Positions 7,649 through 15,821 of a stretch of 20,981 nt of DNA are shown here, piece after piece. Under the pieces are notes generated by a model. That model had not been told where the DNA came from. It searched no databases and worked only from the letters and a program-made list of their open reading frames with translations. The position numbers and the translations under genes were made by a program. Source of the stretch: Ruminococcaceae bacterium UBA6416 (GTDB taxonomy: Bacteria > Bacillota > Clostridia > Oscillospirales > Acutalibacteraceae); assembly GCA_002438505.1 (NCBI GenBank), contig DJPI01000012.1, forward strand, positions 1-20,981, given 5' to 3'. The number at the start of each line of letters is the position of its first letter. The stretch's first letter is position 1.

Positions 7649-7725
7649 GATACAGGGTGTATCTATATATGCATTACCCATATGAAAATCATGCAATTCC
7701 CAAACGCGGTTTTGTCTGCTAAAAT
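7649..7725 (+). promoter_or_regulatory. Alcohol dehydrogenase promoter region with paired direct repeats
   Basis: An extended -10 (TGC before TAAAAT at 7720-7725) lies 17 bp after TTCCCA (7697-7702). Upstream are a dyad, GATAC-AGGGT-GTATC (7649-7663), and two direct repeats, ATGCATTACCC (7669-7679) and ATGCAATTCCC (7691-7701), identical at 9 of 11 positions and 22 bp apart, about two helix turns. The second copy covers the -35. This fills most of the 326-base gap before the gene. A TTGTTAA at 7785-7791 resembles half of a Rex operator, but the second half is missing. Confidence 0.45.
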
Positions 7726-7811
7726 AGCAACTGACAAAAGGTCAAAACCATACGGTTCCTGTTGAACCCTGGTTAAAAATGTCATTGTTAATCTTTAAGG
7801 AGGATTTTGTT

Positions 7812-9029
7812 ATGGCACGTTTTACGTTACCGCGTGATCTTTATCACGGAAAAGGAGCTTTGGAGGCTCTCAAATCATTTGAAGGAAAGCGCGCAATGGT
7901 TTGCGTTGGCGGCGGCTCAATGAAGCGCTTCGGCTTTCTTGACAAGGCTGTCGGCTATCTTAAAGAAGCCGGAATGGAAGTTGAAATTTTTGACGGAATC
8001 GAGCCGGATCCCTCTGTTGAAACCGTTATGAGAGGCGCAGACGCAATGCTTAAATTCCAGCCGGACTGGATCATTGCAATGGGCGGCGGCTCACCTATCG
8101 ATGCGGCAAAGGCAATGTGGATTAAATACGAATATCCCGAGGTAACTTTTGAAGATATGTGCAAGGTTTTCGGTCTTCCGAAGCTGCGCAAAAAGGCGCA
8201 TTTCTGCGCAATCTCCTCAACCTCAGGCACCGCAACCGAGGTTACGGCATTTTCAATTATCACAGACTATTCAAAGGGTATCAAATATCCGATTGCCGAT
8301 TTTGAAATTACTCCGGACGTTGCAATCGTTGACCCCGACCTTGCGGAAACAATGCCCAAAAAGCTTGTTGCTCACACCGGCATGGACGCAATGACTCACG
8401 CCATTGAAGCTTATGTTTCAACCGCAAACTGCGATTACACCGATCCCCTTGCTCTTTATGCAATCAAAATGATTCAGAACGATCTTGTTGATTCCTATAA
8501 CGGTGACCTTTCAAAGCGCGACAGTATGCACAACGCTCAGTGCCTTGCCGGAATGGCATTTTCAAACGCACTGCTCGGAATTGTTCACTCAATGGCTCAC
8601 AAGACCGGCGCAGCCTTTGCCGATTACGGCGCACACATCATTCACGGCGCGGCAAACGCAATGTATCTTCCCAAAGTCATTGCTTTCAACGCAAAAGACC
8701 CGACCGCGGCTGCGCGCTATGCAAATATTGCCGATTATATGAACCTCGGCGGCAAAACCACCGATGAAAAAATCAAGAACCTTATCGCGGCGCTGCGTCA
8801 CATGAACGACGAGCTGAACATTCCGCACTGCATCAAGCATTACGGCGCAGACAGCTATCCCGCAGAACAGGGCTTTGTTCCCGAAAATGTTTTCCTTGAA
8901 AGACTTCATGATATTGCGGTCAATGCCCTCGGCGATGCCTGCACCGGCTCCAACCCGCGTCAGCCCAGCGTTGACGAGATGGAAAAGCTTCTCAAGTGCT
9001 GCTATTACGACACTGAAGTTGATTTCTGA
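7812..9029 (+). CDS. Iron-dependent alcohol dehydrogenase (group III)
   Basis: A 405-residue NAD(P)H-dependent alcohol dehydrogenase that would reduce aldehydes to alcohols, re-oxidising fermentation NADH. Seen are the nucleotide loop MGGGSPIDAAKAM, the STSGTATEVT segment, and the iron-binding region GMDAMTHAIEAY, then GIVHSMAHKTGA and HGAANAM, the last three carrying the metal-ligand His residues. Length matches stand-alone members and the C-terminal half of AdhE. I start it at 7812 because AAGGAGG (7797-7803) lies 8 bases upstream; an in-frame ATG at 7779 lacks such a site. It is a single-gene unit with its own promoter and terminator. Substrate (ethanol, butanol or other) is undetermined. 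Confidence 0.92.
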   Translation: MARFTLPRDLYHGKGALEALKSFEGKRAMVCVGGGSMKRFGFLDKAVGYLKEAGMEVEIFDGIEPDPSVETVMRGADAMLKFQPDWIIAMGGGSPIDAAKAMWIKYEYPEVTFEDMCKVFGLPKLRKKAHFCAISSTSGTATEVTAFSIITDYSKGIKYPIADFEITPDVAIVDPDLAETMPKKLVAHTGMDAMTHAIEAYVSTANCDYTDPLALYAIKMIQNDLVDSYNGDLSKRDSMHNAQCLAGMAFSNALLGIVHSMAHKTGAAFADYGAHIIHGAANAMYLPKVIAFNAKDPTAAARYANIADYMNLGGKTTDEKIKNLIAALRHMNDELNIPHCIKHYGADSYPAEQGFVPENVFLERLHDIAVNALGDACTGSNPRQPSVDEMEKLLKCCYYDTEVDF

Positions 9030-9145
9030 TAACTTCTTCTTTTCATCATTGCTTCTGCACTCCAACGGTTTTTCAATCTGATCTTTTCTCCGTTAATCAA
9101 ATCAAAAACCGCCTTTCCCCGTCAGAAGCAAAAAGCAAAAAGGTC

Positions 9146-9178
9146 GGCTCGAACAAAATCAGATTTTGTGGCCTTTTT
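9146..9178 (+). terminator. Intrinsic terminator after the alcohol dehydrogenase gene
   Basis: GGC (9146-9148) with GCC (9171-9173) and ACAAAAT (9153-9159) with ATTTTGT (9163-9169) form the stem, with a 3-nt loop and T5 at 9174-9178. Confidence 0.6.
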
Positions 9179-9194
9179 GACCGAATAAAACTGA

Positions 9195-9242
9195 CTGTGA
9201 TCCGGTCACAGCAGAACTGCTGCCGGAAAGCTCCGGCAGCAG
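9195..9242. other. Two consecutive perfect hairpins before the nfnA promoter
   Basis: CTGTGA (9195-9200) pairs with TCACAG (9206-9211). CTGCTGCCGG (9217-9226) pairs with CCGGCAGCAG (9233-9242), 10 bp with a 6-nt loop. No good T tract follows, so a back-up terminator or an operator are both possible. Confidence 0.45.
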
Positions 9243-9251
9243 CTTTATGTT

Positions 9252-9257
9252 TATAAT
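9252..9257 (+). promoter_or_regulatory. Candidate -10 of the nfnAB promoter
   Basis: A perfect TATAAT, with no recognisable -35 at 16-18 bp upstream (the position is occupied by the second hairpin). Such a layout is typical of activator-dependent promoters. Transcription would start near 9264. Confidence 0.4.
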
Positions 9258-9263
9258 TAATTG

Positions 9264-9308
9264 AACGCAATGCGGCCTTGGTTGTAAAAGCTTTTGCGTT
9301 TAAGGCCG
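9264..9308 (+). promoter_or_regulatory. nfnA leader with interleaved complementary segments
   Basis: AACGCAA (9264-9270) is complementary to TTGCGTT (9294-9300), and CGGCCTT (9273-9279) to AAGGCCG (9302-9308). The two 7-bp pairings are interleaved, so the leader RNA can form one or the other hairpin, or a strained pseudoknot. The leader runs on to AAGGAG at 9350-9355. Confidence 0.4.
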
Positions 9309-9364
9309 TCCAATATATAAAACGATACACAAATGGCTTATTCAAGATAAAGGAGACTTGCCGT

Positions 9365-10213
9365 ATGTACAGGATAGTGAGAAAGAAAAAGCTGACCGCA
9401 GCCGTTACCCAAATGGAAATTGAAGCGCCCCTTGTTGCAAAAAAAGCACTGCCGGGTCAATTCATCATTCTGCGCGTTGACGAAAACGGCGAAAGAATTC
9501 CCCTCACCGTTGCCGGATACAACAGAGAAGAGGGCACGGTTAAGATAATTTTTCAGGTTGTCGGTTCAACCACCGAAATGCTTGACGAAAAAAAGGAAGG
9601 TGAGTATATCCGCGATTTTGTCGGCCCGCTCGGCGTTGCAACGGATATCAAAGGGCTTAAAAAGGTCTGCGTAATCGGCGGAGGCGTCGGCTGCGCCATT
9701 GCCCTTCCGATTGCAGAGGAGCTTTCCGCCTCCGGCGCAGAGGTCACAAGCATCATCGGCTTCCGCAACCGCGAAAATGTTATTCTTGAGGATGAATTCA
9801 TCAAAAGCTCAAAAAAGCTTGTTCTTATGACCGATGACGGCTCATACGGCAGACACGGAAACGTCACCGTTCCGCTTTCAGAGATGCTCCAAAAGGGCGA
9901 GAAATTTGACCGAATCATTGCAATCGGTCCGCTCGTAATGATGAAATTTGTTGTTAAAGCCGCAAAGCCGTTCTCAATCCCGGTGACGGTTTCAATGAAC
10001 CCGATTATGATTGACGGAACGGGAATGTGCGGCGGCTGCCGTCTCACCCTTGTCCGCGACGGAAAGCGCATTACAAAATTTGCCTGCGTTGACGGCCCGG
10101 ATTTTGACGGCTATGAAGTTGACTTTGATGAGGCGATGGCAAGAAGCCGCTCATACCGCAGCTTTGAAGAAAAAGAACGCGAAAAAACCTGCCGCCTTTT
10201 GAACATTCAGTAA
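9365..10213 (+). CDS. nfnA: Ferredoxin-NADP+ oxidoreductase small subunit, NfnA-type
   Basis: A 282-residue flavoprotein of the PyrK/ferredoxin-NADP reductase family. The FAD-binding motif RIPLTVAGY (from Arg45), the dinucleotide loop GGGVG near residue 106, and a C-terminal [2Fe-2S] site (Cys222, Cys225, Cys241, with Asp217 nearby) are visible. Characterised NfnA uses three Cys and one Asp for this cluster, which fits. With NfnB it forms an electron-bifurcating complex that couples NADH, NADPH and reduced ferredoxin. I start it at 9365, 9 bases after AAGGAG; the upstream in-frame ATG at 9278 lies inside the structured leader and has no such site. nfnB follows after 16 bases. PyrK or sulfide dehydrogenase subunit are related alternatives, made unlikely by the partner gene. 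Confidence 0.9.
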   Translation: MYRIVRKKKLTAAVTQMEIEAPLVAKKALPGQFIILRVDENGERIPLTVAGYNREEGTVKIIFQVVGSTTEMLDEKKEGEYIRDFVGPLGVATDIKGLKKVCVIGGGVGCAIALPIAEELSASGAEVTSIIGFRNRENVILEDEFIKSSKKLVLMTDDGSYGRHGNVTVPLSEMLQKGEKFDRIIAIGPLVMMKFVVKAAKPFSIPVTVSMNPIMIDGTGMCGGCRLTLVRDGKRITKFACVDGPDFDGYEVDFDEAMARSRSYRSFEEKEREKTCRLLNIQ

Positions 10214-10229
10214 CAAGGGAGGAATCAAT

Positions 10230-11618
10230 ATGGCTATTGAACCGAAGAAACACGCGATGCCGACGCAAGAGCCGATAATCCGTGAGAAGAATTTTAAAGA
10301 AGTGGCACTCGGATATACCGCCGAAATTGCCAAAGCGGAGGCCAACCGCTGCCTTGGCTGCAAAAACAAACCCTGCGTTTCCGGCTGTCCGGTCAACATT
10401 GACATTCCGGATTTCATTGCACAAATCAAAAAGGGTGATTACGAGGCCGCATACTCCGTAATTTCAGACTCCTCCTCTCTTCCGGCCGTTTGCGGAAGAG
10501 TCTGTCCGCAGGAATCGCAGTGCGAAAAGCACTGCACGCTCGGAATTAAATTTGAACCCGTTGCAATCGGAAGGCTTGAACGCTTTGTTGCCGACTGGCA
10601 CAATGAACACAGCAAAAAAATGCCCGAAAAGCCGAAATCGAACGGACTGAAGGTTGCCGTCATAGGCTCCGGCCCGTCCGGCCTTGCCTGCGCCGGTGAC
10701 CTCGCAAAAAAAGGCTATCAGGTGACAATTTTTGAAGCTCTTCATTCCGCCGGAGGCGTTCTTGTTTATGGTATTCCCGAATTCAGACTTCCGAAGTCGA
10801 TTGTTGCAAAAGAGATTGACACGCTCAAAGCCCTCGGCGTTGACATTGAAACCGATGTTGTTATTGGAAAAACGCTCACGATTGACGAGCTTTTTGAAAA
10901 CGGATATGAGGCTGTTTTTGTCGGCTCGGGTGCGGGACTTCCAAAGTTCATGGGAATCAAGGGTGAAGGATTCAATGAGGTCTACTCCGCAAATGAGTTC
11001 TTGACCCGCATCAACCTCATGAAGGCCTATAAGCCGGACAGCCACACGCCGATTCGCTGCGGCCACAGGGTCTTTGTTGTCGGCGGCGGAAATGTTGCAA
11101 TGGACGCGGCGCGCTGCGCAAGGAGACTCGGCGCTGACGTTTCAATCGTATACAGAAGAACCGAGAACGAGCTTCCCGCAAGAAAAGAGGAAATTGAACA
11201 CGCAAAAGAGGAGGGAATCAAGTTCATGTTCCTCACGGCGCCGGTTGAAATTCTCGGCGATGAGAACGGAAACGTCACCGGAATGGTCTGCCGCGAAATG
11301 ACTCTCTCAGAGCCGGACGAAAGCGGAAGAGCAAGACCGATTCCCCTTTATGACAGCGACTTCACCGTTGGAGCCGACTGCGTAATCATGGCGCTTGGAA
11401 CCTCCCCAAATCCGCTCATCAGAAACACCACCGAGGGTCTTGAAACCCAGAAGTGGGGCGGAATCATTGTTGACGGAGAGACCGGCCTCACCTCACGCGA
11501 GGGAGTTTATGCCGGCGGAGACGCCGTGACCGGTTCCGCAACGGTTATTCTTGCAATGGGTGCAGGCAAGCACGCCGCAGCCGCCATTGACGAATATCTC
11601 ACGGAGAAGCACTCATAA
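10230..11618 (+). CDS. nfnB: Ferredoxin-NADP+ oxidoreductase large subunit, NfnB-type (GltD-like)
   Basis: A 462-residue GltD-like flavoprotein. The N-terminal ferredoxin-like domain (residues about 30-110) carries two [4Fe-4S] Cys sets: NRCLGCKNKPCVSGCPVNI and VCGRVCPQESQCEKHC. Then come the FAD-binding GSGPSGLACAGDLAKKGY with the EFRLPK region, and the NADPH-binding VGGGNVAMDAARCARRLGA followed by VYRRTENELPARKEE. Family knowledge: NfnB binds NADPH at the bifurcating FAD and ferredoxin at the iron-sulfur clusters. The GGAGG upstream supports the ATG. The same domain set occurs in the glutamate synthase small subunit; the adjacent nfnA and absence of gltB argue for Nfn. It acts in the cytosol and links the NADPH pool to HydABC through NADH and ferredoxin. 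Confidence 0.9.
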   Translation: MAIEPKKHAMPTQEPIIREKNFKEVALGYTAEIAKAEANRCLGCKNKPCVSGCPVNIDIPDFIAQIKKGDYEAAYSVISDSSSLPAVCGRVCPQESQCEKHCTLGIKFEPVAIGRLERFVADWHNEHSKKMPEKPKSNGLKVAVIGSGPSGLACAGDLAKKGYQVTIFEALHSAGGVLVYGIPEFRLPKSIVAKEIDTLKALGVDIETDVVIGKTLTIDELFENGYEAVFVGSGAGLPKFMGIKGEGFNEVYSANEFLTRINLMKAYKPDSHTPIRCGHRVFVVGGGNVAMDAARCARRLGADVSIVYRRTENELPARKEEIEHAKEEGIKFMFLTAPVEILGDENGNVTGMVCREMTLSEPDESGRARPIPLYDSDFTVGADCVIMALGTSPNPLIRNTTEGLETQKWGGIIVDGETGLTSREGVYAGGDAVTGSATVILAMGAGKHAAAAIDEYLTEKHS

Positions 11619-11653
11619 AAACAATTAAGTATGTTTTAAGTTAATAATTGTTT
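11619..11653. promoter_or_regulatory. Inverted repeat between nfnB and hydC
   Basis: AAACAATT (11619-11626) and AATTGTTT (11646-11653) are perfect inverted 8-bp arms, 19 bases apart, in a very AT-rich stretch that probably contains the hydCBA promoter. The half-sites point the opposite way from a Rex operator, so a Rex call is not supported. Confidence 0.35.
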
Positions 11654-11666
11654 AATATATGAATTG

Positions 11667-11701
11667 CTGCCGACCGGGCGCTCTATGCACCCGGCCGGTA
11701 G
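11667..11701 (+). promoter_or_regulatory. GC-rich hairpin in the hydC leader
   Basis: CTGCCG-A-CCGGG (11667-11678) pairs with CCCGG-C-CGGTAG (11690-11701), around an 11-nt loop, with one G-T pair and one mismatch. No T tract follows, so it is not an intrinsic terminator. It ends 13 bases before the AAAGGAG of hydC and could influence mRNA stability or translation. Confidence 0.45.
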
Positions 11702-11729
11702 TTGCGTAAAAAAGAAAGGAGCAGGAAAT

Positions 11730-12215
11730 TTGAATCAAACATTTGACTTTTCTGTTGTTGACTCAATTCTTGAAAGTCACGACTATCAAAAGCAGGAGAT
11801 TATTGCCGTTTTGCAGGAAATTCAGGAGCATTATCACTATCTTCCACGTGAGGTGTTCCCCCACCTTTCCGAAAAGCTTGACATCAGCGAGGCGCGCATT
11901 TATTCGGTTGCAACCTTTTATGAAAACTTTTCACTTGAACCAAAAGGAAAATATGTCATCAAAATCTGCGATGGCACGGCCTGCCATGTCCGCCGCTCAA
12001 TCCCGATTCTTGAAAAGCTGCGCACAGAGCTTGGACTGAGCGCAAGCAAAAAAACAACGGATGACCTTCTTTTCACCGTTGAAACCGTTTCGTGCCTTGG
12101 CGCCTGCGGCCTTGCACCGGTTCTCACCGTTAACGACAAGGTTCACCCGGCAATGACGCCGGAAAAGGCGAAAGCACTTCTTGAAGCGCTGAAGGAGGAA
12201 AGTTCAAATGCTTGA
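11730..12215 (+). CDS. hydC: NuoE-like [2Fe-2S] subunit of bifurcating hydrogenase, HydC-type
   Basis: A 161-residue thioredoxin-like ferredoxin subunit. The N-terminal helical region (IIAVLQEIQEHYHYLPREV) is standard for NuoE, followed by the cluster ligands Cys80 and Cys85 (C-x4-C, CDGTAC) and Cys122 and Cys126 (C-x3-C, CLGAC). It would relay electrons between the NuoF-like flavin subunit and the hydrogenase. I choose a TTG start at 11730 because AAAGGAG (11715-11721) lies 8 bases before it and the protein then begins where relatives begin; the in-frame ATG at 11664 would translate through a GC-rich hairpin and gives an alien N-terminus. It overlaps hydB by 8 bases, pointing to translational coupling. 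Confidence 0.9.
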   Translation: MNQTFDFSVVDSILESHDYQKQEIIAVLQEIQEHYHYLPREVFPHLSEKLDISEARIYSVATFYENFSLEPKGKYVIKICDGTACHVRRSIPILEKLRTELGLSASKKTTDDLLFTVETVSCLGACGLAPVLTVNDKVHPAMTPEKAKALLEALKEESSNA

Positions 12216-14079
12216 AAACAGGGAACAGCTCATTGACTTCAGAAAAAAGGAAGCTGAGGCTTATAACGCCCAGGTTGAAAAAATCATCATCTGCGCCGGA
12301 ACGGGCTGCGTTGCCGGCGGCTCACTTGATGTTTATGAAAAGCTCAGAGAGCTCATGAAGGCCGAGGGAATCAATGTTGAGCTTGAGCTGAAAGCCGAGC
12401 CGCACGAGCGCTCGGTCGGGCTCAAAAAAAGCGGCTGCCACGGCTTTTGCGAGATGGGTCCGCTGCTCAGAATTGATCCGCAAGGCTGGCTTTACACCAA
12501 AGTTCAGGTCAGCGACTGCGAAGAAATTGTTGAAAAAACAATCAAAAACAGCGAGTACATTGACCGCCTTGCATATAAAAAGGGCGGAGAACTCTATAAA
12601 AGGCAGGAGGATATTCCGTTCTATAAGCAGCAGACAAGGCTTGTTCTTGAGCACTGCGGAAGAATTGACGCCCAGTCAATCAGAGAGTACATTGCCCTTG
12701 GAGGCTACACCGCTTTTGAAAAAGCACTTTTTGACATGACCGCAGACGAGATTATTGACGAAATCACCCGTTCCGCCCTCAGGGGACGCGGCGGCGGCGG
12801 CTTCCCGGCCGGGCGCAAGTGGGCACAGGTCAAGGCGCAGAAGGAAACAAAGAAATATGTTGTCTGCAACGGAGACGAGGGCGACCCCGGCGCTTTCATG
12901 GACAGAAGCATCATGGAGGGAGATCCTCACAGAATGCTTGAGGGAATGATGATTGCTGCCGTTGCCTGCGGCGCAAACGAGGGATACATCTATGTCCGCG
13001 CAGAATATCCCCTTGCGGTTGCAAGACTCAAAAACGCCATCAGCCAGGCCGAAGAGCTTGGCCTTCTCGGAGACAATATACTCGGTTCCGGATTTTCCTT
13101 CAAGCTCCACATCAATCGCGGCGCAGGCGCTTTTGTCTGCGGCGAGGGCAGCGCACTGACCGCCTCAATCGAGGGCAAGCGCGGCTTTCCGCGCGTCAAG
13201 CCGCCAAGAACCACCGAACACGGACTTTTTGACAAGCCCACCGTTCTCAACAATGTTGAAACATATGCAAATGTTGCTCCGATAATCAACAACGGCTCCG
13301 ACTGGTATCTCGGCTACGGCACGGAAAAAAGCCCCGGAACAAAGGCCTTTGCTCTCACCGGCAACATTCAGAACACCGGACTTATTGAGGTTCCGATGGG
13401 AACAACGCTGAGGAAAATTATCTTTGACATCGGCGGCGGAATGCGCGGAGGAGAGTTCAAGGCCGTTCAAATCGGCGGTCCCTCCGGCGCCTGCCTGACA
13501 AAGGAGCACCTTGACCTTCCGCTTGATTTTGACACGCTCAAAAAAGTTGGCGCAATGATTGGCTCCGGCGGACTTGTTGTTATGGACTCAAACACCTGCA
13601 TGGTTGAGGTTGCGCGCTTTTTCATGAACTTTACTCAGAACGAATCGTGCGGAAAATGCATTCCCTGCCGTGAGGGCACAAAAAGAATGCTTGAAATTCT
13701 TGAAAGAATTGTTGCCGGCGAGGGCAGAGAGGGAGACATTGACCTTCTTCTTGAGCTTGCGGACACAATCGGCGCAACCGCCCTCTGCGGACTCGGAAAA
13801 AGCGCTCCTTCGCCCGTTGTCAGCACAATCAGAAACTTCCGCGAGGAATATGAAGCTCATATCAAGGACAAGACCTGTCCGGCCGGTCAGTGCCAAAAGC
13901 TCAAAAAAATCAGCATTGACCCCTCGCTTTGCAAGGGCTGCTCAAAATGCGCACGCCAGTGTCCCGTTGGCGCAATCAGCGGAAAAATCAAGGAACCGTA
14001 TACCATTGATCTTTCAAAGTGCATCCGCTGCATGAGCTGCGTTGGCGCGTGTGCATTCCACGCAATTAAGGAGGGTTAA
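12208..14079 (+). CDS. hydB: NuoF-like NADH/FMN subunit of bifurcating hydrogenase, HydB-type
   Basis: A 623-residue subunit where NADH meets FMN and electrons are split. Domains in order: an N-terminal thioredoxin-like [2Fe-2S] (Cys29, Cys34, Cys77, Cys81); the NADH/FMN site RGRGGGGFPAGRKW (192-205), CNGDEGDPGAFMDRS and GAGAFVCGEGSALTASIEG (306-323); the [4Fe-4S] Cys481, Cys484, Cys487, Cys527; a CPAGQC motif (557-562) typical of hydrogenase-linked NuoF proteins; and a C-terminal ferredoxin domain with eight Cys (575-585 and 605-615). This layout matches HydB/HndC of NAD-dependent trimeric [FeFe]-hydrogenases rather than complex I NuoF. GGAGG precedes the ATG inside hydC, and hydA starts 2 bases after the stop. 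Confidence 0.93.
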   Translation: MLENREQLIDFRKKEAEAYNAQVEKIIICAGTGCVAGGSLDVYEKLRELMKAEGINVELELKAEPHERSVGLKKSGCHGFCEMGPLLRIDPQGWLYTKVQVSDCEEIVEKTIKNSEYIDRLAYKKGGELYKRQEDIPFYKQQTRLVLEHCGRIDAQSIREYIALGGYTAFEKALFDMTADEIIDEITRSALRGRGGGGFPAGRKWAQVKAQKETKKYVVCNGDEGDPGAFMDRSIMEGDPHRMLEGMMIAAVACGANEGYIYVRAEYPLAVARLKNAISQAEELGLLGDNILGSGFSFKLHINRGAGAFVCGEGSALTASIEGKRGFPRVKPPRTTEHGLFDKPTVLNNVETYANVAPIINNGSDWYLGYGTEKSPGTKAFALTGNIQNTGLIEVPMGTTLRKIIFDIGGGMRGGEFKAVQIGGPSGACLTKEHLDLPLDFDTLKKVGAMIGSGGLVVMDSNTCMVEVARFFMNFTQNESCGKCIPCREGTKRMLEILERIVAGEGREGDIDLLLELADTIGATALCGLGKSAPSPVVSTIRNFREEYEAHIKDKTCPAGQCQKLKKISIDPSLCKGCSKCARQCPVGAISGKIKEPYTIDLSKCIRCMSCVGACAFHAIKEG

Positions 14080-14081
14080 AA

Positions 14082-15779
14082 ATGAGCGAAAGACAATTTA
14101 TGACAGTTGACGGAATTCCCGTTGAAATCAACGGCGAAAAAAATATTCTTGAGGTTCTGCGGAAAATCGGCATAAAGCTTCCGACCTTCTGCTATCACTC
14201 GGAGCTTTCGGTCTATGGCGCATGCAGAATGTGCATGGTTGAAAACGAATGGGGCGGACTTGACGCCGCCTGTTCAACACCGCCGAGAGCCGGAATGAAA
14301 ATCACAACCAACAACGAAAGACTCAGAAGATACCGTAAAAACATTCTTGAGCTTATCCTTTCAAATCACTGCCGCGACTGCACAACCTGCGAAAACAACA
14401 GCAACTGCAAATTGCAGGATCTTGCAATGCGCTTTCACATTGAGGGTGTCCGTTTTCCGAACAATGCACACTCAAGCAAGGGTGAGGATGAGTCATCGCT
14501 CTGCATCACTCGCGACACGGGAAAATGCATTCTCTGCGGAGACTGCGTGAGAATGTGCAACGAAATTCAGAATGTTGGTGCAATCGACTTTGCCTTCCGC
14601 GGCTCCAACGCCGTTATCAGCACCGCTTTCGGAAAACCGCTCGCCGAGTCCCCTTGCGTTGGCTGCGGCCAATGCTCCGTTGTCTGCCCGACCGGCGCAA
14701 TCGTTGTTAAAAACAATGTTCCGAAGGTTTGGAAAGCGATTGAGGATCCACAGGTGAGAACCACCGTTCAGATTGCTCCGGCGGTCAGAGTCGCACTCGG
14801 AAAAGAGCTGCACGTCCGCAACGGAGAAAACGTGATGGGCAAAATTGTTGCCGCTCTGCGCAGAATGGGCGTTGATGAGGTTTATGACACCTCGCTCGGA
14901 GCGGATCTCACCGTTATGGAGGAAAGCGAGGAGTTCATTGAACGCCTTAAAAACAAAAAGAAGCTTCCCCTCATCACCTCCTGCTGCCCCGGCTGGGTCA
15001 GCTACTGCGAAAAAAAGCACCCGGAAATGCTTGAAAACATTTCAACCTGCCGCTCCCCGATGCAAATGCTCGCTTCAATCCTCAAGCATCAGGCGCAAAA
15101 CAGTCCGCGCAAAACCTTCCACTTTGCCGTAATGCCCTGCACCGCAAAGAAGTTTGAGGCCGCAAGGCAGGAGTTTACCTATGAAAACGAGCCGAATGTT
15201 GACGCGGTCATCACAACTCAAGAGCTCATCAGAATGATCAAGGAATCCGGAATCATGTTCAATGCGCTTGAGCCGGAGGCAATAGATATGCCATTCGGAA
15301 TGGTTTCCGGCGCCGGAGTCATTTTCGGCGTCACCGGCGGTGTCACAGAGGCCGTTCTGCGCCGCGTTGCTTCAGACAAGAGCAGAACAGCTCTCCTTTC
15401 CGTTGCGGCGCTCGGCCAGAGGGGTTCTCAGGGAATTAAAGAGTTCACGCTTCCTTACGGCGAGGAAACGCTGCGCATTGCCGTTGTCAGCGGACTTGGA
15501 AACGCTGAGGAAATTCTTAAGCGAGTCAAAAACGGCGAAAAGTTTGATTTTATTGAAATCATGGCCTGCCCGGGCGGCTGCGTTTGCGGCGGCGGACAGC
15601 CCTTTGCCGCCTCTCAGGCACTCTCAAACCGCGGCGCCGGACTTTACAAGGCCGACCGTTCATACAGTATCCGCCGCTCAGAGGAGAACCCGCTCGTTTC
15701 CTCAATTTACAGCAACATTGCAGGCTGCGTTCATGAGCTTCTTCATGTTGAATATAAGCCTATCGATAAAAGCAAATAA
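14082..15779 (+). CDS. hydA: [FeFe]-hydrogenase catalytic subunit, HydA
   Basis: A 565-residue catalytic hydrogenase that makes or oxidises H2. Domains: N-terminal [2Fe-2S] (Cys37, Cys48, Cys51, Cys64); a His-Cys3 [4Fe-4S] (His96, Cys100, Cys103, Cys109); a two-[4Fe-4S] ferredoxin domain (Cys149-Cys159 and Cys192-Cys202); then the H-cluster motifs TSCCPGW (Cys301 the proton shuttle, Cys302 a ligand), MPCTAKK (Cys353) and MACPGGC (Cys496, Cys500). All active-site residues are canonical. It lacks the extra C-terminal [2Fe-2S] domain of Thermotoga HydA, so it is of the shorter type. With hydC and hydB it should form the electron-bifurcating complex using NADH and reduced ferredoxin together. GGAGGG precedes the ATG. 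Maturation genes hydEFG are not present here. Confidence 0.95.
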   Translation: MSERQFMTVDGIPVEINGEKNILEVLRKIGIKLPTFCYHSELSVYGACRMCMVENEWGGLDAACSTPPRAGMKITTNNERLRRYRKNILELILSNHCRDCTTCENNSNCKLQDLAMRFHIEGVRFPNNAHSSKGEDESSLCITRDTGKCILCGDCVRMCNEIQNVGAIDFAFRGSNAVISTAFGKPLAESPCVGCGQCSVVCPTGAIVVKNNVPKVWKAIEDPQVRTTVQIAPAVRVALGKELHVRNGENVMGKIVAALRRMGVDEVYDTSLGADLTVMEESEEFIERLKNKKKLPLITSCCPGWVSYCEKKHPEMLENISTCRSPMQMLASILKHQAQNSPRKTFHFAVMPCTAKKFEAARQEFTYENEPNVDAVITTQELIRMIKESGIMFNALEPEAIDMPFGMVSGAGVIFGVTGGVTEAVLRRVASDKSRTALLSVAALGQRGSQGIKEFTLPYGEETLRIAVVSGLGNAEEILKRVKNGEKFDFIEIMACPGGCVCGGGQPFAASQALSNRGAGLYKADRSYSIRRSEENPLVSSIYSNIAGCVHELLHVEYKPIDKSK

Positions 15780-15821
15780 GTTTTTGAATTATAAAGACAA
15801 GAATGATTGGCGGTGATTTTT

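Noticed and set aside
9278..9364. N-terminal extension of nfnA from ATG 9278
   Set aside because: It lies in the structured leader with no ribosome binding site; ATG 9365 has AAGGAG 9 bases upstream and gives the normal family N-terminus.
11619..11653. AAACAATT/AATTGTTT inverted repeat as an intrinsic terminator of nfnB
   Set aside because: The stem is AT-only with one G-C type pair and a 19-base loop, and no T tract follows.
11664..11729. N-terminal extension of hydC from ATG 11664
   Set aside because: It would translate the GC-rich hairpin and gives residues unlike NuoE; TTG 11730 has a perfect ribosome binding site.
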